Positions 1 to 7,557 are shown, counted from the stretch's first letter. The stretch is DNA of 15,436 bases from JALOAP01 sp964632355 (GCA_964632355.1 CAZWBW010000069.1:1-15436), one strand, 5' to 3'. Notes: generated by a model not told the origin, from the sequence alone. A program made the numbers and translations.

Positions 1-924
1 CACCGAGAGATAGGCGTCGTGCAGTTCGACGTACTTGCCGACAATCGCGACCTCGACGGAGCCGCTCGGGTTTTGCAGCCGTTCGACGATCTCGCGCCAT
101 TCCTGCAGGTCACGCTGCCCTTCGAGCCCGAGCCGGTCGAGGATGTAGTCCCCGAGGCCCCGCTCTTCGAGCAGCAGCGGCACTTCGTAGATCGACGAAA
201 CGGTCTCCATCGCGATGACCGCGCGTGGATCGACGTCGCAGAACAGGGCGAGCTTGTCGATGATTTCGCGCGGCACCGGGTGGTCGCTGCGCGCAAGGAT
301 GACGTCCGGCTGGATGCCCTTCGAACGCAACTCGCGGACGGAGTGCTGCGTGGGCTTTGTCTTCAACTCACGGGTCGCGCCGACGTACGGCAGGAAAGTG
401 ACGTGGACGCTCAGGCAGTCGCCGCGGGGCAGTTCGTGGCGAATCTGGCGAATCGCTTCGATGAACGTCTCGCCTTCAATGTCGCCGACCGTGCCCCCCA
501 CCTCGCAGATAAGCACATCGACGCCGGTCTCTTCGGCGACGCCGTAGATGCGAGCCTTGATCTCGTTCGTCAGGTGGGGAACCGCCTGGATGGTGCCGCC
601 GAGGTAGTCGCCGCGCCGCTCGCGTTCGAGCACCGACAGGTATACCTGGCCGCTCGTGACCGAAGCAGCCTGTGTCAGGTCCTGATCGATGAACCGCTCG
701 TAATGGCCGAGGTCGAGGTCGGTCTCGGCGCCGTCGACGGTGACGAACACCTCGCCGTGCTGGTACGGCGACATGGTGCCAGGGTCGACGTTGAGGTAGG
801 GATCGAGCTTTTGGATGGAGACAGTGACGCCGCGGGACTTGAGGATTCTGCCGATGCTGGCGGTGGTGATTCCCTTACCAACTGAGCTGACGACACCGCC
901 TGTGACAAAGATGAACTTGGGCAT
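1..924 (-). CDS. pyrG: CTP synthase, 3' end truncated by window edge
   Basis: CTP synthase makes CTP from UTP, ATP and glutamine in the cytoplasm, the last step of de novo pyrimidine nucleotide synthesis. The 308 codons in the window run from ATG at 924 to the window edge without a stop. They contain the whole N-terminal synthetase (amidoligase) domain. The start reads MPKFIFVTGGVVSSVGKG, with the P-loop at residues about 9-18. KLDPYLNVDPGTMSPYQHGE and DGAETDLDLGHYERF follow, then CEVGGTVGDIE and the CTP-feedback segment TKPTQHSVRELRSKGIQPDV. The last visible residues, VGKYVELHDAY, are the linker into the glutamine amidotransferase domain, which lies outside the window. A G-rich ribosome site precedes the start by about 4 nt. 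The gene is divergent from the small DNA-glycosylase-like gene. Identification is firm. Confidence 0.97.
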   Translation of the reverse strand, partial: MPKFIFVTGGVVSSVGKGITTASIGRILKSRGVTVSIQKLDPYLNVDPGTMSPYQHGEVFVTVDGAETDLDLGHYERFIDQDLTQAASVTSGQVYLSVLERERRGDYLGGTIQAVPHLTNEIKARIYGVAEETGVDVLICEVGGTVGDIEGETFIEAIRQIRHELPRGDCLSVHVTFLPYVGATRELKTKPTQHSVRELRSKGIQPDVILARSDHPVPREIIDKLALFCDVDPRAVIAMETVSSIYEVPLLLEERGLGDYILDRLGLEGQRDLQEWREIVERLQNPSGSVEVAIVGKYVELHDAYLSV

Positions 925-952
925 GGACCCCCACATCCCACGTGCTCTACCC

Positions 953-958
953 ATGCTA
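953..958 (-). promoter_or_regulatory. possible -10 element of pyrG
   Basis: TAGCAT on the minus strand lies 28 nt before the pyrG ATG and would give a leader of about 20 nt. It is one of the weaker members of the -10-like set in this window, and no convincing -35 is visible. Confidence 0.25.
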
Positions 959-1023
959 CGGGAGCGCCGGGGGGCGATCAACGAACATATGTCCGCTACG
1001 CGAAGGTCGCACGCTCAGCCAGC

Positions 1024-1029
1024 TACACT
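1024..1029 (+). promoter_or_regulatory. -10-like element TACACT before the DNA-glycosylase-like gene
   Basis: TACACT is the same hexamer found before the acyl-CoA dehydrogenase and fabI genes here. It would place the transcript start near 1036, about 23 nt before the preferred GTG at 1059. No good -35 box is visible, so the call rests on recurrence and position. Confidence 0.35.
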
Positions 1030-1058
1030 CGACGTAATCTTTGCGCTTCGGCGGCAGT

Positions 1059-1544
1059 GTGCAAACGTTCCTGCCCTATCCCGACTTCGAGGCGACGGCG
1101 TGGGTGCTCGATAAGCGCCGCCTCGGCAAGCAGCGCGTCGAGGCGTTGCAGATCCTGAGTGCGCTCGGGCGGACGAGCGGCGGGTGGGTCAATCACCCGG
1201 CCGTCAACATGTGGCGCGGCCACGAAGATGCGCTGAAGCTCTACGCGCTGGCGATGTGCCGCGCCTGGGTCGAACGCTTCGGGCACGGCGACACCGTCGC
1301 CGAACAGGTGCTCGAACGCTGCCCGGGAGGCCGCCCACCGCAATCGCCCGAGATGCCGCCGTGGCTCGGCGACCCTGCCTTCCACCGCTCACACCAGAGC
1401 AACCTTATCCGCAAGGCCCCGGACTACTACGGCCCGCGCTTCCCCGGCGTTCCCGCCGACCTGCCGTACGTCTGGCCGGCGGGCAGGGCGGGGCAGGTTG
1501 CTCCTACCCGTACACCAGGTTCCGGTCGATCAGCGCGCGGCTGA
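1059..1544 (+). CDS. MSMEG_6728-like / pyrimidine-dimer DNA glycosylase-like protein
   Basis: This 161-residue protein begins MQTFLPYPDFEATAWVLDKRRLGKQRVEALQIL. It continues with HPAVNMWRGHEDALKLY, PPWLGDPAFHRSHQSNLIRK and PYVWP. The pattern matches the MSMEG_6728 family, which I recall as related to T4 endonuclease V-type pyrimidine-dimer glycosylases; a DNA-repair role is inferred. Family members normally begin at MQTF, so I chose GTG 1059 over the in-frame TTG at 1041. No strong ribosome site precedes either. The family core ends near PYVWP; the last roughly 20 residues are a low-complexity tail that runs 41 bp into the 3' end of the convergent acyl-CoA dehydrogenase, and this tail may not be conserved. 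No signal peptide or membrane segment is seen. Confidence 0.75.
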   Translation: MQTFLPYPDFEATAWVLDKRRLGKQRVEALQILSALGRTSGGWVNHPAVNMWRGHEDALKLYALAMCRAWVERFGHGDTVAEQVLERCPGGRPPQSPEMPPWLGDPAFHRSHQSNLIRKAPDYYGPRFPGVPADLPYVWPAGRAGQVAPTRTPGSGRSARG

Positions 1545-2667
1545 TGACCACGCGCTGAATCTGCGACGTGCCTTCGACGATCATGAGCTGGCGTGCGTCG
1601 CGATAGTGCCGCTCGAGCGGGTGGTCCTTCATGTACCCCTGCGCGCCGAGCACCTGCAGCGCATCGAACGCGACCCGGTTGGCCACCTCGGTCGCGTAGG
1701 CCTTCGCGATCGACAGGTGATGCGCGTGCTCGCGCGTGTACTTGCCCTGGTCGACCAGCCAGGCCGCTTTGTAGACGAGGTTGCGCGCTGCTTCGATCTG
1801 GATGGCCATGTCCGCGAACATGAACTGGATGGCCTGGAAGTCGACGACCGAGCTCCCGAACGCCTTCCGGTCGCGCGCCCATTCCAGGGCGTAGCTCGCC
1901 GCGCCTTCGGCGAGCCCCACGCCGCGGGCGCCAACCGTCGGGCGCATCGAATTCAGCGTCAGCATCGCGTGGTTGAACCCCTTGCCCTCCTCGCCGCCGA
2001 GCAGGTTCTCCGCGGGCACGCGTACGTCCTGGAAGCTGAAGTGCGCGGTCGGCACGCTCCGGACGCCCATCTTGTCGTCGGTGCGGTCGATGTGGACGCC
2101 GGGCGACTTCGCATCGACCACGAACGCCGAGATGCCCTTCGCGCCCGGTCCGCCGGTACGGGCAAACACGGTGAGGTAGTCGGCGACAGTACCGCCGGAG
2201 ATGTAGACCTTGTTCCCGTTGAGGATGTAGTCGTCGCCATCGCGAACGGCGCGGGTCTGCAGGTTCGCCGCATCGGAGCCATGGTCGGGTTCGGTCAGGC
2301 AGAAGGCGCCCTTCGCGTCGCCCCGCGCGAGTTCCGGGAGCCAGCGCTGCTGCTGCTCCTTCGTCCCACCGAAGACGATCGGGCGCGTGGGGAGCCCGGA
2401 GAGCACGAGCATGAGCCCCGCACCGCACTCGTACTTCGCCACTTCTTCGATGGCGAGGCAGAGGGGCAGGATGCCGTTACCCGTTCCGCCCATCTCTTCG
2501 GGGATGGCCATGCCGAGCAGGCCGGCCTTCTTGAACGCTTCGAAGAAGTCGTGCGGGTATTCGCCGGTCTCGTCGACCTCGGCGGCCCGCGGCGCGATGA
2601 CCTCCTTCGCGATACGCCGCGCCGTTTCCTTAATAAGGCGGTGCTCTTCAGTCAGCTCGAAGTCCAT
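1504..2667 (-). CDS. acyl-CoA dehydrogenase
   Basis: This flavoenzyme (387 residues, normal length) oxidises acyl-CoA to trans-2-enoyl-CoA and passes electrons to electron-transfer flavoprotein. It has the N-terminal helical domain (about 1-115), the central beta domain with the FAD signature CLTEPDHGSD at 123-132, and the C-terminal helical domain with DRKAFG at 266-271 and QVLGAQGY at 338-345. The catalytic base is most likely Glu365 in IVEGTSQIQ, the position used by short/medium-chain and butyryl-type enzymes. Chain length cannot be read from the sequence. A strong GGGAGG ribosome site sits 5 nt before ATG 2667. No ETF or other beta-oxidation gene is adjacent, so it appears to be a single-gene unit. 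Its 3' end overlaps the convergent glycosylase-like gene. Confidence 0.95.
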   Translation of the reverse strand: MDFELTEEHRLIKETARRIAKEVIAPRAAEVDETGEYPHDFFEAFKKAGLLGMAIPEEMGGTGNGILPLCLAIEEVAKYECGAGLMLVLSGLPTRPIVFGGTKEQQQRWLPELARGDAKGAFCLTEPDHGSDAANLQTRAVRDGDDYILNGNKVYISGGTVADYLTVFARTGGPGAKGISAFVVDAKSPGVHIDRTDDKMGVRSVPTAHFSFQDVRVPAENLLGGEEGKGFNHAMLTLNSMRPTVGARGVGLAEGAASYALEWARDRKAFGSSVVDFQAIQFMFADMAIQIEAARNLVYKAAWLVDQGKYTREHAHHLSIAKAYATEVANRVAFDALQVLGAQGYMKDHPLERHYRDARQLMIVEGTSQIQRVVISRALIDRNLVYG

Positions 2668-2714
2668 AACTCCCTCCCGATTGGCTCCACGATTCGCGCT
2701 CCGGCGCGACGGCC

Positions 2715-2720
2715 AGTGTA
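2715..2720 (-). promoter_or_regulatory. -10-like element TACACT of the acyl-CoA dehydrogenase gene
   Basis: TACACT on the minus strand predicts a transcript start near 2708 and a leader of about 41 nt that carries the strong ribosome site. No clear -35 is present. Confidence 0.35.
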
Positions 2721-2788
2721 GGCGCGAACCGCGAACCGGTGTACCGCGCTGCCGCGGGCAGGCTGTATCCGCGCCCCTTCCCGCCCGC

Positions 2789-2794
2789 TACGCT
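2789..2794 (+). promoter_or_regulatory. -10-like element TACGCT, probable leaderless start
   Basis: TACGCT ends 6 nt before the ATG at 2801 and no Shine-Dalgarno sequence lies between. This is the TANNNT-to-start spacing expected for a leaderless mRNA. The same arrangement is seen before fabI. Confidence 0.4.
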
Positions 2795-2800
2795 GGAACC

Positions 2801-3205
2801 ATGGAGTGGTGGGGCTGGGTGCTGTTGGGCGTTGGCGCCTTCATCGCCGTGACGGCGCTCTTGCTCCGGCTGTTCCGGGCGAGCCGGCGCGGCCGGCGGT
2901 TCATGGCGCTTTCGATGCGCGCGAAGGTGCGGTTCGGCCGCCTGCTGCTCGATGACCCGTCGGTGTCGCTGCCCGCAAAGCTGGCGCTGGTGCTTCTCGT
3001 GGGGTACCTCGCGCTTCCCCTCGATCTGATACCGGATTTCGTACCCGTCATCGGGCAACTGGACGACGGGCTCATCATCATGCTCGCCATCGGCCTGCTC
3101 ATCCTCGCCATCCCGCGCCACCGGTTCGAAGCAGCGCTGAACCGTGCCGAGCGGGAGGAGGAAGCCGAACGGATAGAGCGTGCGCGGCCCGTCGGCGGCG
3201 CCTGA
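2801..3205 (+). CDS. YkvA-like DUF1232 membrane protein
   Basis: This 134-residue small membrane protein starts with a hydrophobic segment at about 4-24, then a basic stretch (RLFRASRRGRRF). The DUF1232 core lies at about 58-104, with the hallmark PLDLIPDFVPVIGQLDD at 73-89 followed by a second hydrophobic helix. The C-terminus is charged (about 107-129) and probably helical. Family members are known as YkvA-like; their biochemical role is unestablished, though membrane association fits the sequence. The start at ATG 2801 is set by the upstream TACGCT spacing and by the membrane segment beginning at once. Its stop is 4 bp from the stop of the convergent GH1 gene, with no terminator between. 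Confidence 0.85.
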   Translation: MEWWGWVLLGVGAFIAVTALLLRLFRASRRGRRFMALSMRAKVRFGRLLLDDPSVSLPAKLALVLLVGYLALPLDLIPDFVPVIGQLDDGLIIMLAIGLLILAIPRHRFEAALNRAEREEEAERIERARPVGGA

Positions 3206-3209
3206 CGCG

Positions 3210-4559
3210 CTAGCCGATCGATTCCACGCCGTTACGCCGAATCACCTCGCTGTACCACGCCGCGCTTCGCTTCGGGATGCGCTCCAGCGTTTCGAAGTTC
3301 GTGTAGACCATCCCGAACCGCATCCGGTAGCCGTACGCCCATTCAAAGTTGTCGAGCAACGACCACTGGTAGTACGCGCGAACGTCGGCGCCGTCCTGGA
3401 TTGCGCCGTGGAGCCCCGCCAGGAAGCGGTGGAGCAGATCGATGCGAACGTGGTCGTCGATGGTGCCATCGGGCCCGGGTTCGGTGTTATCGCACACGCC
3501 GTTCTCGGTGATGTAGATGCGCGGGTTGCCGTACTCCTGCGAAACCCAGCGCACGAAATCGCCGAGCGCATGGGGCGCGGCTTCGTAGCCCATCGGCAGC
3601 AGCGGCAGTGTCGGTGCGGCGTTGCGGAAGCCGACACCGCGCTCGGGCGCCGGTTCGATACGTGCCCGCGAGTACAGGTTCACGCCGAGGAAGTCGGTCG
3701 GCGCCGCGATGGCCTCCATGTCGCCGTCTTCGATCGGGAACTGGGCACCTTTCGAGGCGTAGTAGCGAATCACCGACTCGGGGTAGCCGCGGCCGAAAAC
3801 CGGCCCGTGGAAGAGCCGTGAATCGAAGTCGCGGGCCAGTTCGACTGCTACCTGTGTTTCCGGGCGGTCGTCGGCGGGTTCGTAGCTGGTGTTGGCGTTG
3901 GTGATCCCGATTTCGCCGGGCCGGCCGCTTGCGCGGAAGGCGGCGACTGCGCGGCCGTGCGCGAGCAGCGCGTGGTGAATGGCCCGGGCCGTGATGCGGA
4001 TATCGCGGATGCCGGGGGCCATGCGGCCGGTGAGGTGGCCCATGAGCGTGAACACGATCGGCTCGTTGAGCGTGATCCAGCGGGTCACGCGGTCGCCGAG
4101 CCGTTCGAACATCAGCGCCGCGTACTCGCCGAAGCGCTCCGCCGTGTCCCGGTTCGCCCAGCCGCCGAGGTCCTGCAGGCCCTGTGGCAGGTCCCAGTGG
4201 TAGAGCGTCACAGCAGGCTGGATGTTCTTTTCGAGCAGCGCATCGACGAGGCGGTCGTAGAAGTCGAGGCCCTTTTCGTTGACGGCGCCATAGCCCCACG
4301 GCTGCACGCGCGACCACGACACCGAGAAGCGGTAGGTCTGCAGCCCGAGCTGCGCCATGAGGTCCACGTCGTCGCGGTACCGGTGGTAGTGGTCACAGGC
4401 GACGTCGCCGGTTTCGCCGCGTTCCACGGTGCCGGGCTGGTGGCTGAAGGTGTCCCAGATCGAGAGGCCGCGGTCGTCTTCGTTGTAGGCGCCTTCGATC
4501 TGATAGGCGGCCGTGGCCGCACCCCACTGGAATCCGTCGGGAAACTGCAGGAGAGTCAC
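3210..4559 (-). CDS. GH1 family beta-glucosidase/beta-glycosidase
   Basis: This is a cytoplasmic retaining beta-glycosidase of family GH1 (449 residues, full length) that releases beta-linked glucose or a related sugar. It has the N-terminal signature FPDGFQWGAATAAYQIEG with sugar-binding Gln20, LYHWDLPQ with His121, the acid/base Glu166 in TLNEP, the nucleophile Glu352 in ITENG, and the -1 subsite motif WSLLDNFEW with Glu406 and Trp407. All catalytic residues are present and there is no signal peptide, so the substrate is probably an imported oligosaccharide. Exact specificity cannot be read. The start is GTG 4559, preceded by GGAG at 7 nt. The ArsR gene lies 62 bp upstream on the same strand; a separate -10-like TAGAGT sits in that gap, so co-transcription is possible but not required. 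Confidence 0.95.
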   Translation of the reverse strand: MTLLQFPDGFQWGAATAAYQIEGAYNEDDRGLSIWDTFSHQPGTVERGETGDVACDHYHRYRDDVDLMAQLGLQTYRFSVSWSRVQPWGYGAVNEKGLDFYDRLVDALLEKNIQPAVTLYHWDLPQGLQDLGGWANRDTAERFGEYAALMFERLGDRVTRWITLNEPIVFTLMGHLTGRMAPGIRDIRITARAIHHALLAHGRAVAAFRASGRPGEIGITNANTSYEPADDRPETQVAVELARDFDSRLFHGPVFGRGYPESVIRYYASKGAQFPIEDGDMEAIAAPTDFLGVNLYSRARIEPAPERGVGFRNAAPTLPLLPMGYEAAPHALGDFVRWVSQEYGNPRIYITENGVCDNTEPGPDGTIDDHVRIDLLHRFLAGLHGAIQDGADVRAYYQWSLLDNFEWAYGYRMRFGMVYTNFETLERIPKRSAAWYSEVIRRNGVESIG

Positions 4560-4593
4560 GCGTTCGCTCCGCTGGCTATCGATGGCGGCGCGT

Positions 4594-4599
4594 ACTCTA
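4594..4599 (-). promoter_or_regulatory. -10-like element TAGAGT of the GH1 gene
   Basis: TAGAGT on the minus strand would start transcription near 4587, leaving about 28 nt of leader that includes GGAG. TGTAAC, overlapping the arsR-like stop codon, is a poor but correctly spaced -35. Confidence 0.35.
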
Positions 4600-4621
4600 G
4601 CAGCCCCGGTACCCGGTTACA

Positions 4622-4984
4622 TCACTGCCGCGAGGAGCGCAGGCCACGGGCGACCGAGCGCTCAAGCCGTGCGCGGTCTTCGGCCTGCTGCGCCAGCAGT
4701 TTCCCTGCGACATCGAGCAGTTCGAAGATCTCCGGGTTGCTCACGCTGTACCAGATGCTCGTGCCGTCGCGCCGTGTCTGCACAAGCCCGCGGGAGCGGA
4801 GCACGGTCAGGTGCTGGGAGATGTTCGACTGTTCGGCGCCGACACGCTGCTGGATCTCGCCCACGGTGAGGCTTCCGGCGGCCCGCAACACCTCGAGGAT
4901 GCGGATGCGGACAGGATTCCCGAGGGCGCGGAACAGTTCCGCTTTGATGTCCTGTGGGCTCATGACAATTCCAGCATACTTCAT
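4622..4984 (-). CDS. ArsR-type winged-helix repressor without cysteines
   Basis: This 120-residue DNA-binding regulator has one winged helix-turn-helix domain: LFRALGNPVRIRILEVL (about 17-33), then TVGEIQQRVGAEQSNISQHLTVLRSRGL (about 40-67) as the recognition helices, and RRDGTSIWYSVSN as the wing. The protein has no cysteine, so neither the ELCVC-type arsenic/metal site nor the paired cysteines of persulfide-sensing ArsR proteins can form; the signal is unknown. The start at ATG 4984 is chosen for its weak AGG site; ATG 4963 is an alternative that removes seven residues. The gene is divergent from the SulP gene with 111 bp between them, and an imperfect inverted repeat in that gap is a natural operator. 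Control of itself and SulP is inferred. The GH1 gene downstream could be in the same transcript. Confidence 0.9.
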   Translation of the reverse strand: MKYAGIVMSPQDIKAELFRALGNPVRIRILEVLRAAGSLTVGEIQQRVGAEQSNISQHLTVLRSRGLVQTRRDGTSIWYSVSNPEIFELLDVAGKLLAQQAEDRARLERSVARGLRSSRQ

Positions 4985-5006
4985 CGCCTAACTTGCCCGG
5001 AAGCTC

Positions 5007-5030
5007 GTTATATTAGAAGATACTGATACA
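5007..5030. promoter_or_regulatory. candidate ArsR operator in the divergent arsR-like/sulP promoter region
   Basis: An AT-rich island sits in otherwise GC-rich DNA. TATATTAG (5009-5016) and CTGATACA (5023-5030) form an imperfect inverted repeat, 6 of 8 pairs matched, with a 6-nt spacer. The left arm overlaps a -10-like TATAAC (5012 to 5007, minus strand) pointing into the ArsR gene, so binding there would plausibly block its transcription. The repeat also lies 66-87 bp before the SulP ATG. Confidence 0.4.
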
Positions 5031-5095
5031 TGCCCTCGGCGGGCTTCCCCGCTTCGCCCGCCAGCCGCACTGTCCTGTTCCTGGTGAGCAACTGA

Positions 5096-6793
5096 ATGAC
5101 CCAACCTTTCGTCCGTTCGCGGGCGGCGCGGCCAACTCTGTCCCTGGCAGAGGTGCGCCGAAACGCCGTCGCCGGGCTTGTCGTCGGCATCATTGCACTG
5201 CCGTTGTCGATTGCGCTTGCTGTTGCGGTGGGCGCACCGCCAATCGCCGGGCTCTACACCGCCATCTTCGCGGGCGCCGTGGCGTCGGTGTTCGGTGGCT
5301 CCGAATTCAACATAACTGGCCCGACGGCGGCCCTCGTTCCCATCCTCAGCACGGCCGTCCTGAAGTACGGGCTCTCGGCGCTCCCGACCGTTGCCGTGAT
5401 GGCCGGCGTCCTGCTCGTGCTTATGGGCCTGCTCCGGTTGGGCGGGCTCATTCGCTACATGCCGCGGCTGGTGATCGTCGGGTTCACCGCGGGTATCGCA
5501 CTCTCCATCGCGTTTGGGCAGCTCAATAACCTGCTCGCCGTCACGGGCACCAACCCGGCGCTCGAACACTTTCACGAAAAGACAATCGATACCCTCACTC
5601 ACCTCAACACGGTAGAACCGACGACTCCGCTCATCGGGCTGCTCTCGCTGGGTATCCTGGTCGCCTGGCCACGAGTGCCGGTTGTGGGACGTGTCCCGGC
5701 GCCGCTTGCCGCCGTGGTGCTTGTCACGGCGCTCGTCTGGCGGTTCGAGATCGACACGCCCACGCTGGCGAGCCGCTACGGCGAACTCCCCCGTGGTCTC
5801 CCGGCGCCGAAGTTCGACGTGTTCGATTTCGGGATCGCGTTCGACCTGCTCCCGGTTGCTGTCTCGGTCGCGATTCTCGGCGCGGTCGAATCGCTCCTCA
5901 GCGCTGTCGTGGCCGATGGCATGTCCGGCGGGATTCGCCAGCATAACCCGAACCGCGAACTCGTCGGGCAGGGTGTCGCGAACATCGTCTCGCCGGTGAT
6001 GGGCGGCCTGCCCGCCACCGCGGCAATCGCACGCACCGGCGCGGGCATTCGCAGTGGTGCCACCTCGCGGCTCACCGGCGTGTTTCATGCGCTGACCGTG
6101 CTCGCGGCCACGCTGGCGCTCGGCGGACTGGCCGGTCACATCCCGCTCACGACGCTCGCTGCGATCCTGCTCGTGGTCGCGTGGAACATCGCCGATGTTC
6201 CCGAAGTGGTGCGCCTCCTGCGTACCGCCCCGCGCGAAGACCTGCTCGTCCTCGTCTCCACCGCGCTTATTACGCTCTTCTTCGACCTCTCATACGCCGT
6301 GGGGTTCGGCGTGCTGGTGTCGGCCATCCTCCTCATCCGGCGCATGATCCAGGCGCCGGCGGCCGAGGTGTTGCACCCCCACGACTTCGAACGGCGCCAC
6401 GCCGAGGCGGAGAACCTGGTGGAGCTGGCGCAGCGGCGCCCGGACGTCGCGCTGGTGAGCGCCCGCGGCCTGCTGTCGTTCCACAGCGCCGCCGCGCTCG
6501 AACAGCAACTCAGCGCGATCAAGCGGCCGGTGGTGCTGGTAATGGACGACGTCCACCACATCGACACGTCCGGGTTGATGGCGCTCGAAACCGTCGTCGA
6601 GCAGCGCGAGCGGACCGGCGAACCGTTCCTGCTCGCAGCGATTCACCCCGATGTGCTGCCCGTGCTCGAGCGCTTCGGTCTGCTGGAACGGCTGGGCCCC
6701 GGCCGCGTGTTCCAACACACGCACTGCGCCGTTGCCGCGATCGAAGGACCACGAAACGGCGGGCCAGCCGGCAAACCGGGACTCGTGGCCTGA
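5096..6793 (+). CDS. SulP family inorganic anion transporter with STAS domain
   Basis: This 565-residue inner-membrane transporter of the SulP/SLC26 family moves sulfate, bicarbonate or another anion; the substrate cannot be assigned from sequence. The membrane part spans about 25-418 and shows ALPLSIALAVAVGAPP, FNITGPTAALVPIL at 71-84, and the conserved stretch from GAVESLLSAVVADGM through GLPATAAIARTGAGIRSG at about 262-321. A cytoplasmic STAS domain occupies about 438-550, with HIDTSGLMAL at 488-497 matching the anti-sigma-antagonist-like loop. ATG 5096 is preceded only by a weak GGTGAG. The divergent ArsR gene and the repeat between them suggest repression of the transporter. ArsR-SulP pairs are, as I recall, common in actinobacteria and relatives. 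Confidence 0.95.
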   Translation: MTQPFVRSRAARPTLSLAEVRRNAVAGLVVGIIALPLSIALAVAVGAPPIAGLYTAIFAGAVASVFGGSEFNITGPTAALVPILSTAVLKYGLSALPTVAVMAGVLLVLMGLLRLGGLIRYMPRLVIVGFTAGIALSIAFGQLNNLLAVTGTNPALEHFHEKTIDTLTHLNTVEPTTPLIGLLSLGILVAWPRVPVVGRVPAPLAAVVLVTALVWRFEIDTPTLASRYGELPRGLPAPKFDVFDFGIAFDLLPVAVSVAILGAVESLLSAVVADGMSGGIRQHNPNRELVGQGVANIVSPVMGGLPATAAIARTGAGIRSGATSRLTGVFHALTVLAATLALGGLAGHIPLTTLAAILLVVAWNIADVPEVVRLLRTAPREDLLVLVSTALITLFFDLSYAVGFGVLVSAILLIRRMIQAPAAEVLHPHDFERRHAEAENLVELAQRRPDVALVSARGLLSFHSAAALEQQLSAIKRPVVLVMDDVHHIDTSGLMALETVVEQRERTGEPFLLAAIHPDVLPVLERFGLLERLGPGRVFQHTHCAVAAIEGPRNGGPAGKPGLVA

Positions 6794-6830
6794 GGCCTGC
6801 CCGGGCCAACCCGCGCAGCGATGCCGGGGT

Positions 6831-6860
6831 TTTGTCCCTTAACCCGGTCCACGTAGGCTA
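6831..6860 (+). promoter_or_regulatory. candidate promoter of the histidine phosphatase gene
   Basis: TTTGTC (6831-6836) and TAGGCT (6855-6860) are separated by 18 bp and predict a leader of about 23 nt that carries the AGGA ribosome site. Both boxes are imperfect. Confidence 0.3.
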
Positions 6861-6889
6861 AGGGCCACCACCAGACAGGAATCGTGCAC

Positions 6890-7492
6890 ATGACCCTTTA
6901 CCTTGTGCGGCATGGGCTGGCTGCCGCTGGCGTTGACGACCTCGATCCCGGGCTCGCCGAGCTCGGGCACGAACAGGCGAAGCTCGCCGCGCAGTTCCTG
7001 GCGTCGGTGAACAGCGAACGCGTCATAACGTCGCCCCTTCGGCGCACGCGCGAAACGGCGAAACCCATTGCCGAGGCCCTTGCGTGCGAACCCATCGTGC
7101 GTGCCGAGGTGGCCGAGGTGTTCGACCCGTCGATGCCGGTGGAGCAGCGTCGCGCCATGATCGGCCCGTTCATGGCCGGCCGCTGGTCCGAACAGCCCGA
7201 CACGCTCCAGGCCTGGCGCGACCGCGTCGTTGCCTGCCTCCGCGAGCTCGCGGGCGAAGCCGCCGACGCCGGCCGCGACCTTATCGTTGTGTCGCACTAC
7301 ATCGCCATTAGCGTGGCCATCGGTGAAGCGCTCGGCGACGACCGCGTGGTCCCGGTGCCCATGGCGAACGCCTCCATCACCTCGATCGAGGTCTCGGACG
7401 GTCGCTTCTCGCTGATCAAGGCCGCCGACACGACCCACCTGCCCCCCGAAAAGGTCACGGGCATCCACACCGCGATGATGGGGAAGCAGTAG
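6890..7492 (+). CDS. histidine phosphatase superfamily protein (SixA/phosphoglycerate mutase-like)
   Basis: This 200-residue cytoplasmic phosphatase uses a phospho-histidine intermediate. The RHG motif lies at 7-9 with nucleophile His8; SPLRRTRETA at 48-57 supplies the phosphate-binding arginine; and VVSHYIAIS at 133-141 has the second catalytic His136. An acidic residue in AEVFDP (about 75-80) fits the proton donor position. The arrangement resembles SixA and general broad-specificity members, and the substrate is not readable. ATG 6890 is preferred over GTG 6884 because AGGA lies 9 nt upstream of the ATG but only 3 nt from the GTG. It forms its own unit, with a promoter-like sequence upstream and a strong terminator just downstream. 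Confidence 0.9.
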   Translation: MTLYLVRHGLAAAGVDDLDPGLAELGHEQAKLAAQFLASVNSERVITSPLRRTRETAKPIAEALACEPIVRAEVAEVFDPSMPVEQRRAMIGPFMAGRWSEQPDTLQAWRDRVVACLRELAGEAADAGRDLIVVSHYIAISVAIGEALGDDRVVPVPMANASITSIEVSDGRFSLIKAADTTHLPPEKVTGIHTAMMGKQ

Positions 7493-7525
7493 CCCTTTCG
7501 CGCTCTTGACGTAACGGGTGCTTCT

Positions 7526-7557
7526 GCCGGCGTTGTCCTCGTGACAACGCCGGCTTT
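7526..7557 (+). terminator. intrinsic terminator after the histidine phosphatase gene
   Basis: A perfect 12-bp stem (GCCGGCGTTGTC 7526-7537 with GACAACGCCGGC 7543-7554) has a 5-nt loop, CTCGT. TTTCGTTT follows. It starts 34 nt after the stop codon. Confidence 0.85.

Noticed and set aside
1041..1058. TTG 1041 as start of the glycosylase-like gene
   Set aside because: The family begins at the MQTF position (GTG 1059). The TTG would add six unconserved residues and lie only about 5 nt from the predicted transcript start.
4988..6139. A 383-codon minus-strand frame opposite the SulP gene
   Set aside because: It is antisense to an unmistakable transporter, and its translation is low-complexity charged sequence without family motifs.
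6825..6848. Terminator after the SulP gene (CCGGGGTT / AACCCGG)
   Set aside because: The stem has a bulge, its T-run lies in the loop and no T-tail follows. It also overlaps the promoter-like boxes of the next gene.
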